Shown here: positions 17,778 to 30,806 of the stretch, piece after piece
How positions within the stretch are numbered: position 1 is the stretch's first letter
How the letters are laid out: each line of letters starts with the position of its first letter
NCBI GenBank assembly: GCA_030015575.1
Contig: JASDDO010000016.1
Coordinates: 456,954,141-457,018,140, forward strand
Source: Agapanthus africanus
Taxonomy: Eukaryota > Streptophyta > Magnoliopsida > Asparagales > Amaryllidaceae
DNA: 64,000 nt
Reading direction: 5' to 3'
Translations under genes and position numbers: made by a program
The notes under the pieces: model-generated
Told to the model about the DNA's origin: nothing
What the model saw: the letters and a program-made list of their open reading frames with translations, nothing else
The model's database searches: none

Positions 17778-18999
17778 GGATGCTTTCGAGTTTTTGTTTT
17801 TTGGAAAATGGGTGCTTTTGAGTTGATCCCATTGTTGTCTGATAGCCATTTAATTTTATGTTTTGGGTTTGGGTTTGTTAAAAAAAACCAATAGCCAAAC
17901 CCATTCAACCCGTTTATCTAAAACTAGCCACTTAGAACAAGGCGCGCGCTGTGAGGAGCAACACGCACATGAGGCGCGTGCCTCAAGCGATTAAGCGCAT
18001 GCCTTGCTATTGCACAGTGCCTTGAAACTTCGAGAGGCACATTTCAGCGCCCGGCCGCACCTTGCGCATGAGACGCGGCGCCTTTTGAGCCTTTGACAGC
18101 ATTGATTTATCCTGTTACTGGACTAGTGCAAAAAAAATTTGGTTTTTTTTAAATGCACCAGAATTCTCTTACCTGCATTCGTTATGCATAGGGTTATTTA
18201 GTTTTATTTAATAGGAGCCTCATGGCTTACAATCGCTTAAGAAACTCACAATTTTATTCACTGTTTATAAGAATAACAGATTACTGTTATAATTATGAAG
18301 ACATGCTTTTAGCATAGTTAAATTTTGTTGTCCGGTTCAAATTATCAAAAGTCGAACTTTGCACTAAAAATCCTACTTGTCATGGACAAATGTACAAGGC
18401 TAATGATGTCCCATAGCACAGCAATGTGTCAAAGCATCAGAAGTATAAACATATTTTCGTTGATCAAAAGTTCTCTTTTTCTTATCTTGTAACCTGGTTT
18501 GCTATTGAATATTTTCTTACATTAACAAGCGCACCAGTTTGCGACCAAACATTTTTGTAATACAAGATGTGTATTGTGTGTGCGCGCGCGCGCGCGCTCG
18601 CTCTCACAACTACTAGCATACATCATTCCCCAATCCATCATGGTAATTTAACAAAATACTTTGGAATAATTTTAAGTGAAATGGGAAATGTGATTCAATT
18701 AAAAATAAATAAAATAAAAACAACAATATGACAAATTCCAAAAAAGCTGCATGGATAATATTCCATTGACACATTACAAACAAATTCAGTCATGCAAATG
18801 GGTACATACTGCAAACTTTGTCATAAAACATGTAAAACAAGTATTAAGTATTAGCATAAAAGGATGTGACATTAATATGGTATATATGAATATAAAATTC
18901 TATTTTCCACAGCGATAATCCAAAATTATCAAATTGGAAGAGACAAGAACCGTAAATTTATGGATCAAACAAAGGTATCAAAATGGATAAACTGGGCAC
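17778..18999. other. Host sequence between Tat-1 and tRNase Z exon 5
   Basis: This is AT-rich host sequence. It holds a GC-rich segment with AGGCGCGTGCCT-like palindromes at 17,940-18,100 and a (GC)n microsatellite at 18,582-18,597. I searched it for the missing C-terminal coding part of tRNase Z and found nothing convincing. Confidence 0.6.
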
Positions 19000-21900
19000 C
19001 TCCATGACAAGAATCCGTGCTTTTAAAGCATCTATATTGTCAGGGTCAACAATAAAATCTGACTTGGTGTCTCCCGTAAACGCAATTTCAGGCGATGTTA
19101 CAGTGTCAGTAATCTGCAAGCAACAGTATACAATAAAGGACAAGAAAGATCGCAATTAACATTCTCCAAAAAAAAAATCTTTCCATTCAAGATTGCAAGG
19201 GTTCTTTATGTTTCTAAAACATTTGAAGACAGACCTCCACACCTGATAGCTTTAAGTCCTTGATCTCATTGCCAGAAAGAGGAGGCTCGTGGCGAGCATA
19301 CTTCTCTTTAAGTTTCTGCTTAACAGAATAAATAATATAGCCCTGCAATATTGTACAAGTTCTTAAAACTAAGTGTGCCTTAAACAAAGACTGCCTTAAC
19401 AATAAAGGCTTTAGACTGCAAAAACGGTAACAAATCGCATGCCCCTCACCTGACTAGGTATCACATGGAAAGTTCTGAATGCTTTCACTTTAAGGTTCTT
19501 CCTTATTTGAAACTCTTCGCCTGCAGAACCAAATTTCAAGAATTCCATATAATTGGCCTACAAGATTGTTTGAGGTTGAGGACAAGTAAGATATTCAGTG
19601 AATTTCATACTAATAAGAAATAAGACTTTACCTACATTCAGGCCTACAAGATTGTGCTTCAGTTCAGATTGATCCATTGCTCTATGCACCTCAAAAAGCT
19701 TTCCAACGGTTTCTTTTATAGATACTGGAACAAAAATAGTTGGGGGTTTCATACTGTATAAGCCTCGGGTGGCAACATACATTGGAAGGCCTCCCTGAAA
19801 TAGAGAGTGAAGGCTTAATTCCCTGATGATAGTAATCAGACATTTAATAACAGATCCACAGGAATAAAGATATTGATCTCAACATGACTATATGTGGTAA
19901 TATCTGAGGCCTATGATCATCATGTAGGATGTAGTTGTGAATGCTTTTACCCCTTTTGTTTGAGCAACTGCATATAAAATCCGCAAGTTATATTTGGTCA
20001 AGTTTTTCATGATGTTTCTAAAATTAGTTTTCTACAAGCTGACCACAGTTTGATAATAAACTTCGCAGTTCAAATTAAACTGGAATTCAATTTCTGGTGA
20101 GGGCCTTACAAATTACAATATGTAAGCAGGGATAAAAGTTTAATGATAGTATTCAAGATTTTCAGCTAAGATTTTAAACGGACTCAATCCATCCATTATT
20201 GGAGTCTCCCTTCTCCCTTACTGGTCAAAAATTAGCTCGCTCAAACATGCTTTAGCATCAAGTTCCTTTTTTATCGATACAGATAGTGGATATGCATCAA
20301 TAATGTTGGAAAAGACTGTGTTAAAAGAATAAATATCAATGCAACCTGTAAGGGAGACGTAAAATGAACTGAGAGAATTAGCCCTTGACAATGTATCGAC
20401 TTAGTTGTGACCATGATGTTACAAATGAATTTCTATACGTCATAAAATGAAATATGTCTATTGTGTTAATTATCTTTCACATCAGCTGATGTATCAGATC
20501 GGGACCCCTCGCAATATGATAAAGTCGATATATTTTTGCCGATATATTGAATAGAAATTGGCCAATATAAGGAAACGCTTGAATCGTATCTTCCAAGTTG
20601 CGGGAAAAGCAACATAGAAACCTATTTTCCTATATATTAGCAAACACTAGAATCCTACTGCTGCTGCTTCCCAACACCCTTACCAGCCTAATGTTTCTAA
20701 GATGATTCTAACAAATGAGACTTAATAAACCAAACCAGCTTACTATGACACCTATAGAATGTCGTTGAATCTGTCATTTATCTAACCTTGGCCATCACCC
20801 TACAGTGTAGATATCTTAAAAAGTCATGAGAAAAATGTGTTCAGTAATCGTTCAACCATCAGCATATTGTTATCATCATACGAGTATGGATGTTCAAACT
20901 CGCGCAAGACACTCGAACGTAATGCAGAGCAGTTGAATTGGAATGAAATGTGGCCCTATATCATGCCTTCAAAATCTTTTTAAACCCCATTTTCAGTTTA
21001 TTTTTCAAGAAAGAAAGAGAACAAAGAAAAATTGATACAACTTACATTATTCCCCGTTTTTCATAAACTAAACCAATTTTGCTATATATTTTAATAATTT
21101 GCTGGGTCCAATCATGTGTGTCAAGGTTCGATACATGGAACCATAATTTTTTTGTACATCAAACATTCGTGAATACAATCTTCATTCAGCTAACCAGAGA
21201 TGCCATTCATGAACGCAATCTATTTATATGGTATGGTTTCATGTACTAAATTTATTTCATTTCATAAAAAAAAAATCATTCACTGTATGGTGCATGCATA
21301 TACATCATTATTGGCCCCATATTTGTCCTTGGGTTGGGTCTATAAAAAGAGCCTACTGATCAGGAATTAGTATCTCCAAAACATAATGGCAACAGTTTGA
21401 TTTGTGACTCCAAAATGGAATTTCATACCCATCCAATCATGATCAAGTCACATTTCATTTCCGTCCGATAAATATTGTAGGGGCTCAAAGAAGAGCATGG
21501 CTTCTTTGGTCTAACTAAAGAAGTCATATCATCATCTCCTCCAACTCCATAGATGAGTTGGACCATACAACTCAGAAGTCGGGCCAATTGAAGTTATTTC
21601 ACCTTGTGCTAGTGGAGACAACAGCTTGGTAAGACTTTTATTTTTCTTTCTTTCTGAATTTTACTATATTGCCGATCAATAATTCTTCTTAATTTCATTT
21701 TTTAAATAAAACAACCATCTCTTTTTAAGAAACTTGTGGGGTTTATTGACTGAATTAGTGTAAAGATATAATCTGTAGTCCTGAAAATATAAAGCCTCGT
21801 CTGTTGAAAGTGGTTGGAGATGAGAACGCACAAACAAAAGTTGCACATGTAGATCATGTCCAACGGCTGGACATGATTAAAGGGAAAGATGAGAATCTTG

Positions 21901-23044
21901 TCTCACCACGAACCATGACAGACATGGAAGATCAAGAAGAGGATAGTGTCTCATCACAGAACTTAATGAGAGGTGGGAGATAACTGTTTTGTAAGTGGAT
22001 TATGTTATTATTTGCCTATCTTCTAAAGAATTAATGTTGCTTATTTCAACTGTTCTTTTGTAAATTCTCAGATAGATGCATCCATCAAGAAATTTAGGAT
22101 TAAATCGAGTAAGAAGCACACGATAAGAGCTTTGCTATCTGCGACAAGCACATGTTATTCTTTTGTTGAAGAAAAAAGAAAAGTTGGCTTCTGCAACAAG
22201 CGCGTCCATCTTTTATTCCCAAATCATTCAAATGGGTACTAATAAAATTTGTTGCATCGGTGTGTCATATTTATATAATTTTAAGATTCTGATATGGTTT
22301 GTGTGTCGTATTTTTTTAAAAAAAATAAATGTCCATAAAAATATATTCTTTTTGGAAGTCGATATTTTATAGAACTTTGTTCAAATTCATTAGATGTGGC
22401 TCTAGATCCCAGCTCAAAAGGCTAATGAAAATTAATCGTCATCCCGGGTGCTACAGATCAAAATTGCTCCATGAAACAATGGAAACCAAACGATAATAGA
22501 GGTTGTGGTAGATATATGAAAGGATTCTGGTTCACAATGTATCAGTTTGATGGAGAATGCTTTTACCTAAAACGTAATAGCAATGATAAAAACATTTGAA
22601 AGTTCTCATGAAAGTGTGATCTAATAATAATGAAACGGTTAATGCTGACAATGCAGTATTCAACTTGCAACTTCTCTGCCTTAACTTACACGTCAATGAT
22701 TGTATTTTTAGTAATTAACATTTAAATCCCCTCCTACACGCTAATATAGAACCAACAATTCAATTCATGTGATCAAGCAAGCTAATGGGCATGGAGAGAA
22801 ATCTTACAATGTGGTCCATGTGACCATGAGAGATAAAGAGAAAATCTTGGGAGATGGCTCTCTGAGGGCATCTACCAATGTCGAAGGCCATCTTCAAAGT
22901 CGGAAATATAATGCATGTCTCTTGCCCACCGATTGATAATCCCTCAACTGGATACCCTTCAATCAACAACCCTTTCCTTGCCTTTGATGAAGAAGCACCA
23001 TGCGCTTTTTCTTTACTATCTTGGGTGCATTTTCCGCTAGCCAT
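19000..23044 (-). CDS. TRZ1: tRNase Z, short plant form (TRZ1-like); C-terminus not in window
   Basis: tRNase Z removes the 3' trailer of tRNA precursors. Five exons on the minus strand keep the frame: 22,808-23,044, 19,632-19,794, 19,450-19,520, 19,235-19,342 and 19,000-19,113, each with GT/AG borders, giving 231 residues. Metallo-beta-lactamase motifs are HGHMDH (residues 73-78), TFHV with His152 and FTGDT with Asp208. Start MASGK is the first ATG after a 5' UTR acceptor and gives no obvious transit peptide, which favours TRZ1 over the plastid TRZ2. The family normally continues for about 50-70 residues after VME with the last metal-binding His (HxSxRY). Here, reading on gives an unrelated short tail ending at 18,958, so a donor after VME (GTGCCC, weak) is likely. 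The remaining exon is absent before Tat-1 at 17,777. Confidence 0.9.
19795..22807 (-). other. tRNase Z intron 1 (3.0 kb)
   Basis: The intron runs from donor ATT|GTAAGA to acceptor TTTCAG|GGAGG. It is AT-rich. The stretch around 21,480-22,170 is less AT-rich and has short open segments, but nothing I can assign. It may be an old insertion. Confidence 0.7.
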
Positions 23045-23760
23045 TGCTTTAAAGTACTTGTTTTTCACCACTTAAATCCCTGCTTTAGTTTTTCTGGTAA
23101 AAATAAAGCATAGGCTAAATTATACTGAAATATCACGAACTTTGTTTTTGATTGGTAATGAATTGAGTGGTTGTTTTACTTTTATGCAACATATCTAATC
23201 AGTGAAAATGGTTGAAACCTATGTTTTTTCTGATGAATAATTCTTGACTCAATAATGGCTTCAGTCATTTTTTTTATAATAATTTTGCAGTGGATGTAAA
23301 ACGACTGTTGACATGTTTTTAATTAAAAACTTAGAAGAAAGTTCATGGCATTGAAATGAAAAAAGAAAGAAAGTTAAAGAAAAGAAAAGAAAGTTCAACA
23401 GTGTTATTTACAAAGTTCATGGTATATATCTGTAAACATAGAAAGATCATAACTTAATTCACCCATGAGAACATCGAGAAGATAGATAAAAATTCACATT
23501 TTAACGACGATAAATCCTAAACATGGCTTAACCCTAATTTTGAGATTAGCTCCAAATAAAGAACCAAACACATGAACCCTAACCCTAAATTTCATCATAT
23601 TTGAGTAGAAAGAAAAGTGGGGAGCATACCTCCTGCGAGTATGGAATCAAAGCGGCGACAGAGGAGATTGGGCACGGGAGACTTGAGGGGACAAAGAGAC
23701 GATTAGGTCATGCAATGCGGATCCGATATTGGTTTGATAAACTCAATACGTAGCCGACCC
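23045..23760 (-). promoter_or_regulatory. tRNase Z 5' UTR with probable intron
   Basis: On the minus strand a donor-like GCAGGAG|GTATGC lies at about 23,630 and an acceptor-like AAAGCAG|GG at about 23,077, which would bound a 5' UTR intron. Within it is AACCCTAACCCTAAAT (23,575-23,590), a telo-box seen in promoters and leaders of many plant growth genes. A reverse telo-box pair (GTTAGGGTTAGGG) lies near 23,997 in the presumed promoter. Confidence 0.4.
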
Positions 23761-25051
23761 GATGCGGATTCTACAAGGGAAAAAGGGTTTTTTTTAATAT
23801 CTCACTTTAATATTTTTAAGTTCCACCCCTGCAGATCTGTATCTCTCAATTTCATCCCTAAAATCTCTAAATTGTTTAAAAATGTTTCCCTAGCTGGTTT
23901 AACTGGGCATTTTAAGAGAATATTCATCACCTTGAATTAAGACATGTTAGCTGGCTTGGTAAAAGTCTAAACCGCACCTAAAAGGTTTACAAATTGAGGT
24001 TAGGGTTAGGGCTTCCTCTTAATTTCAAAATTGGGGTTTTTAAGACAAATATTAGAGAATTTCCTCTTCCCCCGTTTCTTCTTATGTAAAGATTAATTCC
24101 TACTTGGTGTTACATGAAAACCCTGGGTTACAAAAAATGAGGAAAAGAAACTTTAATGCAAAAGTCATGTTGTTTTAAATCAGAAAACTGAACTGCAAAT
24201 CTGGAACAACCCTGCAACTATGCAGGAGCTAGAAGCCTCGGATCTTGAAGACCGTAACAAGAAAACGCAGTAATTAACCGTAATTGTATTCTAACGGAAC
24301 CCGCGATGATATGGGATTTTTTTTTGTTACCGGATAGTTTTAAGAGCGAAATTTAGAAATATGGATTTTTAGAGCTGGAATTTAGAAATGTTGACCTTTT
24401 GTGGATGAGATTAAAAAAACCCAAACAAAGGGCCCCAGTCGGGTTTTGATATTAAAAAAACTCCAACCATGGAGCGGTTGTCCAAAAAACCCATGCATGC
24501 GGTATTTGTATGGATACATGCTATTTTTTTTTTGGCGATATGTATGCAGCTGCTTGCGATATGTTACATATTTATGCAATTGCTTGCGATATCTATGCAG
24601 CAGCCTACGATGTGTATGAGCTAAGTAGAAATAGAAAGCAACTATACAAATGCTGCGGGAAATATTTCCAAGGTGTTTTTGACAAATGCTGCGGGATCAG
24701 GGTTTTTTCTCCGCTGCAAAACTTGTCAGGTTTTTTTCTGACAATCCGCATTAAAGAAGGGAAGAGGTTAATTGAACCGGTTATGTTCGAGAATCGGGAC
24801 CGCACCAAACCAGACCGAGAACCGATATCTCATGATTTTAATTTTAGCCGGGGTGGGACGCATTCATTTGCGATCCCTAATACTATTCATCAAACAAATC
24901 ACTCAGGTAGATGCATATTCATACATAATGGTATTTTGGAAATAGTTCCGTAAGCTACATGATCACACAAGCCTGTGGAATGTCAGCGATTTAACAAAAA
25001 GATTTACCTACACAGCTATACCTATTTTTGTGATTGTTTTGAAAAGAGTTT

Positions 25052-25103
<52 letters not shown>

Positions 25104-28100
25104 TTTAAGCAAAGATTATCACTTGCGACCCCTGATTGAGTTATCAATTAAGAAGTTTGCGCTGGTCTTGGTTCTTAATTAAGTCGCGTGTCGCTGGCTT
25201 TGAGGATGCTTTTGCTTCAGTTCATGTGATGAATTGATCATGAAGGCTCTCGCAGCACTGCAAAGTATAAATGCTCGAGGAAACAAGGCCATACTAGTTT
25301 GCTTCAAAAAACACCATGCCTCCTAATTTTCGAGAGAAGAGAAGAGCGAAAGAATATTGAAGTAATGGATGTGTATTGTCAGGAACGAGAAGATGATGAT
25401 CTTTATTTCGACTGATACATAAAGACCGTGTAAGTGTATCTTCTTCAAACCCAAAGATTTTATTTTATTTTCTGTTGTTGTTTAGTAATCTAAGCATCAT
25501 AGCAGCTATGCATCCAATGCACAAATTTGCTATTTCCAAGTTAGATAACAACAAAGGGATGACTCCGTTGTAAAAGGATAAATTAATTGCAATGCAAAAG
25601 ACGATGCTTTTGTGAATATAATAGAATGTCAAAGTTTTTGAACTTTCATGGAGTGAAATATGGAAGCCAACTGCTTAGCCAATGCTATAGTGTAGGATGA
25701 TGCTATCCGGTATAAGAATGCATGATAAAAATGTGTCACAGTTGGTTTGTAGTAATCATGAATATTGATGTTTTGTCGGTGAGATTTATGGTGCTGCGGT
25801 TGCCGCAATGCTAAAAGGCAAAAACAGAAGGTTGGATACTTGGGTTTTGTTGAGGTAGCTGCAAGTATGGTTTAAAAAAACCAAAGTCCACTACCGAATC
25901 AACCACAAATTATTGCATTTACTTTGTTTTAATTGGTTTGGGCCTAGTCAGCACACATTTCCTCTTTTGAACTCTTCATTTTCCCTTAAGTTTCTTAAAT
26001 TATTAATTTATGTTTTATTTATATTGTTAGGGTTTTATGATATACAGTGGGCAGATATTTACTATTTTTTTTTTGATGAATCCTTTTCTATAGCGGCACT
26101 GTCTGAGGTCCTTTACCAAAAAAGAGCTAACAGTAGACCATTTCTTTCAAAATAAATATATATCTGTAGTAATACATCATGGCAAGTGAAAAAAGTAACG
26201 TGCACCAGTCCTGGTTATATACTTCAGTTTCCTATTCTAAGGGTCAAAAACCACATTTCGGTCTTGTTTAAAAATCACTTTTAAGCCGTTTGGGAATTTG
26301 AAGCATAAACCGGGTCTAACTCTCGATTGTCCGTGCATCATCGGGACTCCTTAGAGGGAGGTTTTTGTGCCGTCGGGAAGATTGACATCTTCGTCGCCTG
26401 CACGAGAGGCGAAGTCAATATCGTTAAAGCAGACGATACTCGCCCCATCAGGCCGGCTTTCTAAACTTTTGTTTATATTTTTATTGCTTGTGTTATTTTT
26501 CGACTAAGCGAGACATGTTTATTTTCATAATTTAGCAACATAGTTGCTAACAATCTAAGGATATTGACTTCAACGGTTTCATTGTAGCATCCATACATTG
26601 TAATGATGTAGGCATATCTAGCTGGAAGCATCGATGAAATAATACTTGTAGTCAAGCGTATATTGTACTGTAACTGTAAGCGTCCGCCTTTTATATGCTT
26701 GGATCAAAAATGAAAATAAAAAAGTTTTTTCATTATATATGTAGCAGTAAGGTATCCTGATGATTTAAATAATTATTCTTCAATTTATATGCTATTGAGA
26801 TATCAAGAATTAAGTTATTTATTAAATCTATTATTCAAAAACCTATCCTTTTTTATTTCAAAAGATTTGGTAAGGTTTGATAAGTTAATTATGAGTTTTT
26901 AAAATATCTTTTATCAAAATTATGAGAATTTTCCACGCCACGATGTTGTTCTAAAGATGAATTTTTTTTTGCATGCCCATAGGCCAAATCCATGCATACA
27001 ACACATCTACACGCTCAACACATATGCACATCCAAAGGACCATGAATTTGATCCAAAAGCATTAAATTGTGGACACTTCCCTCCATTCTCCTTCTCCTTC
27101 TAGGGATCGAACCCCGCACTCTCCACACGACGGAAAGTGTCATACCAAGTTAACAACCGAGCTATTGCCTATTGTTTCTAAATCAAATTGACAATTTTAG
27201 TATGAAGACCCGTCTTTGGATTAAAATAGCTGGTAATTTGTACCGATGCATGTAGTTTGAAAATAAATTTCAAAATAATTAAATGTTAAAAGTTTCTTAA
27301 TTTTAAACGATATGATTATAGCTTTAAAGATAAAAGATATCTGCGCCCAAACGGTGGAGGTCGTTTCTATCTTGAAGAATTTAGTTATAAAGTATTTTGA
27401 TACATAAGCAAATCCTATGCGGCGTAAAATTGCAGCCTCAACTTCAAGGGAAGTTTTTAATCCCCTTCCTTTGGCATATGATAGAGATAGAGATAGTCAA
27501 ATTGGATATGGGGTTCTGCTATATAGCACCAGTGCATACGGTGGGAATTACGTAAAACGGGAATTCCCACAGGTTTGTGTTTTTTAAAATAAAAATGCGA
27601 GGCTAGGATTTGGGAATAACACCCATACAACAAGGAACAAGTCCGCAAACCCGAGAAAAATCGACAATTTCAATATCAATACACCGTCCTTTGGCCTTAA
27701 AACAGTAGAGATGAAGCAATATACCTCATAATACTTTACCTGCCGGACTTGAAATCCTACACACCATTGGTGATTCAGATCCTTTGCTTGTCGATCCAAC
27801 GGCGAGCAATGTGAATATAACAGGGGCCATGGTTTGTGTGGGGTCAAGAAGGGATCCAACAACCGAGGGCGCCAGAGCAGGGTTCTTGTCATTTTTTGGA
27901 AAGCAAGGCTTCCCATTTCTATCACAGTCTACTCAAAAGGCAAAATGACAGGACCCACAAGATACCAGTGCCAAACAAAAGGGCCGTGTTTGTCTTAGAT
28001 TGTGGCAGGATTTCAATCCCGCTAGATCTAGCGCTAAAGTTGAGTTGGTTATACATATGAGCCAATTATTGTAGGGAACTAGGGATTTGGGATGAACTAA

Positions 28101-28292
28101 TTAAATACTGATCATGGTCAATACAACCTTTTGGGCTCCAAGTTGTGCCGCGTTGAAGAAATAAGTGAAGCTTGTCCTGCCATCTCCACAAGATAGAGCG
28201 ACTAGGTCTGTATATATTAAAACATTATGTAGTTGGAATAACATAATGCCGTTGCATTTATACTTTTTTTCGTTAATAATACACCGTGACAC
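23761..28292. other. Host intergenic region, no confident gene
   Basis: This is AT-rich sequence. It contains a repeat of (G)CGATATGTATGCAGCTGCTT-like units at 24,535-24,620, a long (TA)n tract, and a GC-richer island at 26,310-26,470 with short ORFs on both strands. At 27,460-28,060 there is unassigned sequence with short ORFs. None has a recognisable motif. The last five bases (GACAC, 28,288-28,292) should be the target copy of Tekay-1. Confidence 0.5.
25056..25101. repeat. (TA)n microsatellite
   Basis: An uninterrupted run of TA dinucleotides, about 23 units. Confidence 0.98.
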
Positions 28293-28920
28293 TGTAATAC
28301 CCATTTTTTTTATTCTAATATCCGTATTTAAATAAAATGTTGTTTCCAAATAATTTACCCATTTATATTTTATTTATTGTATTTATTTTTCCAAAAGCCT
28401 AATCTATTTTTTATACCCAAAATTTCCTAAATATTTTCCTATAACTTTTCGTAACTTTTAAATTCTATTTTTTCCAAACCAAGGTAATACCCTAAAACTA
28501 AATTCTACCCAAACCCAATATTGTACTCTAAACCCACAACCAACACTCTTTTTTCAAGCCCACACCAGATCGACCCCACTCCCTCACCGACTTCAAAGCT
28601 CAACCCCTCCCCTTCTTTCTTTCTAGCTTAACGGTTCTTTTCCCTCTTTATTTTCAAAACTCCTCAAATTCCAAACCCAAACCGAAGGATTCCCCATCAA
28701 TTCCAATTAACTCGTTTAATCATCCATTAATCCTATTAACTCACTCAAATCTCACTCTCTTTTGTCAAATACACAGTCATCCATTAATCCTATTAACTCA
28801 CTCAAATCTCACTCTCTTTTTTCAAATACACAGAACTCTCTCTCTATTCTCACTCTCTTCTTCTCTAACCTCACTCACTCTCTCTCTCTCTCTAACCACC
28901 AAGCGGCCCCAAAGCCACGC

Positions 28921-30806
28921 TGTCACGTCCCACCCTCAATATAGAGAGTATTGTCCGCTCTGGCCGAAACCGCACGGTTTTGTCCTTCGGGGTGAACCGG
29001 ATCCAACCAGGGGCCACTTCTCAGGAGGGCATCCATCTCAGAACTTCCCTGGCTCGAGCACGCTTAACTACGGAGTTCTCAAGCTCCTGTAGTACCGGTT
29101 CACTTAAAAGACGCATCTGTATTGAAGAGTGGTATCATTCCATTTATAATACAGATCTGCCCCTTTTCGGAATGTATTCCGAAGAGTCCTCATTGTTCTA
29201 CAGTGGGTCCCACGGACTCAAGAGGTGGCCCCCACGGATTCAAGAGGTGGCCCCCCCGCCCACTAAACACGACACTTGGCGTGGCACTTTGTTCCGTCTG
29301 ACACTTTGCTCCGTGAGCAAGAACTGGGTCCCGACATTCTCCCCACCTTTGAACAATGGTTCGTCCTCGAACCATAGACCTACTATTGAGGGACCAACTC
29401 TGAACAATGGTTCGACACTCTCTTTTTTCAAATACACAGAACTCTCTCTCTATTCTCAAGCTCCTGTAGTACCGGTTCACTTAAAAGACGCATCTGTATT
29501 GAAGAGTGGTATCATTCCATTTATAATACAGATCTGCCCCTTTTCGGAATGTATTCCGAAGAGTCCCCATTGTTCTACAGTGGGTCCCACGGACTCAAGA
29601 GGTGGCCCCCCACGGATTCAAGAGGTAGCCCCCCCGCCCACTAAACACGACACTTGGCGTGGCACTTTGTTCCGTCTGACACTTTGCTCCGTGAGCAAGA
29701 ACTGGGTCCCGACATTCTCCCCACCTTTGAACAATGGTTCGTCCTCGAACCATAGACCTACTATTGAGGGACCAACTCTGAACAATGGTTCGACACTCTC
29801 TTTTTTCAAATACACAGAACTCTCTCTCTATTCTCACTCTCTTCTTCTCTAACCTCACTCACTCTCTCTCTCTCTAACCACCAAGCGGCCCCAAAGCCAC
29901 GCTGTCACGCCCCACCCTCAATATAGAGAGTATTGTCCGCTCTGGCCGAAACCGCACGGTTTTGTCCTTCGGGGTGAACCGGATCCAACCAGGGGCCACT
30001 TCTCAGGAGGTCACCCATCCCAGAACTTCCCTGGCTCGAGCACGCTTAACTACGGAGTTCTCAAGCTCCTGTAGTACCGGTTCACTTAAAAGACGCATCT
30101 GTATTGAAGAGTGGTATCATTCCATTTATAATACAGATCTGCCCCTTTTCGGAATGTATTCCGAAGAGTCCCCATTGTTCTACAGTGGGTCCCACGGACT
30201 CAAGAGGTGGCCCCCACGGATTCAAGAGGTGGCCCCCCCGCCCACTAAACACGACACTTGGCGTGGCACTTTGTTCCGTCTGACACTTTGCTCCGTGAGC
30301 AAGAACTGGGTCCCGACATTCTCCCCACCTTTAACAATGGTTCGTCCTCGAACCACAGACCTACTATTGAGGGACCAACTCTGATACCATTCTGTCACGC
30401 CCCACCCCCAATATAACGAGTATTGTCCGCTCTGGCCGAAGCTGCACGGTTTTGTCCTTCGGGGTGAACCGGACCCAACCAGGGGCCACTTCCCAGGAGG
30501 TCACCCATCCCAGAACTTCCCTGGCTCGAGCACGCTTAACTACGGAGTTCTCAAGCTCCTGTAGTACCGGTTCACTTAAAAGACGTATCTGTATTGAAGA
30601 GTGGTATCATTCCATTTATAATACAGATCTGCCCCCTTTCGGAATGTATTCCGAAGAGTCCCCATTGTTCTACAGTGGGTCCCACGGACTCAAGAGGTGG
30701 CCCCCACGGATTCAAGAGGTGGCCCCCGCCCACTAAACACGCCACTTGGCGTGGCACTTTGTTCCGTCTGACACTTTGCTCCGTGAGCAAGAACTGGGTC
30801 CCGACA
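28921..30806 (-). mobile_element. Cassandra TRIM cluster, rearranged
   Basis: Four full or partial LTRs of about 410 bp lie in minus orientation, at 28,921-29,333, about 29,455-29,713, about 29,909-30,317 and 30,392-30,806. Each contains a stretch matching the 5S rRNA core (minus strand AGTTAAGCGTGCTCG and GGATGGGTGACCTCCTG), the diagnostic feature of Cassandra. The only complete internal region (30,318-30,391) has a tRNA-iMet primer site TGGTATCAGAG and a purine tract AAAGGTGGGGAGAA. The outer ends are flanked by CACGC (28,916-28,920 and 30,807-30,811). The middle part repeats host LTR sequence between Cassandra pieces. There is no coding sequence; mobility would depend on other elements. 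Confidence 0.9.
30381..30391 (-). other. Cassandra primer-binding site
   Basis: CTCTGATACCA on the plus strand is TGGTATCAGAG on the element strand, three bases from the LTR end GGGGCGTGACA. It pairs with the 3' end of initiator Met tRNA. Confidence 0.85.

Noticed and set aside
21480..22170. Possible gene fragment in tRNase Z intron 1
   Set aside because: Short open stretches without any recognised motif or splice pattern; not enough to call.
27457..28060. ORFs on both strands next to Tekay-1
   Set aside because: No motif, no consistent exon structure and AT-rich composition; may be an old unassigned repeat.
29020..30580. 5S rRNA genes
   Set aside because: Only the core is similar, the sequence is embedded in LTRs with primer site and purine tract, and both ends diverge from 5S. 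This is Cassandra.
28980..30736. Repeated 94-290 codon ORFs starting MSFGVNRIQPGATSQE
   Set aside because: They run antisense through Cassandra LTRs, which carry no genes; the repetition reflects LTR copies.
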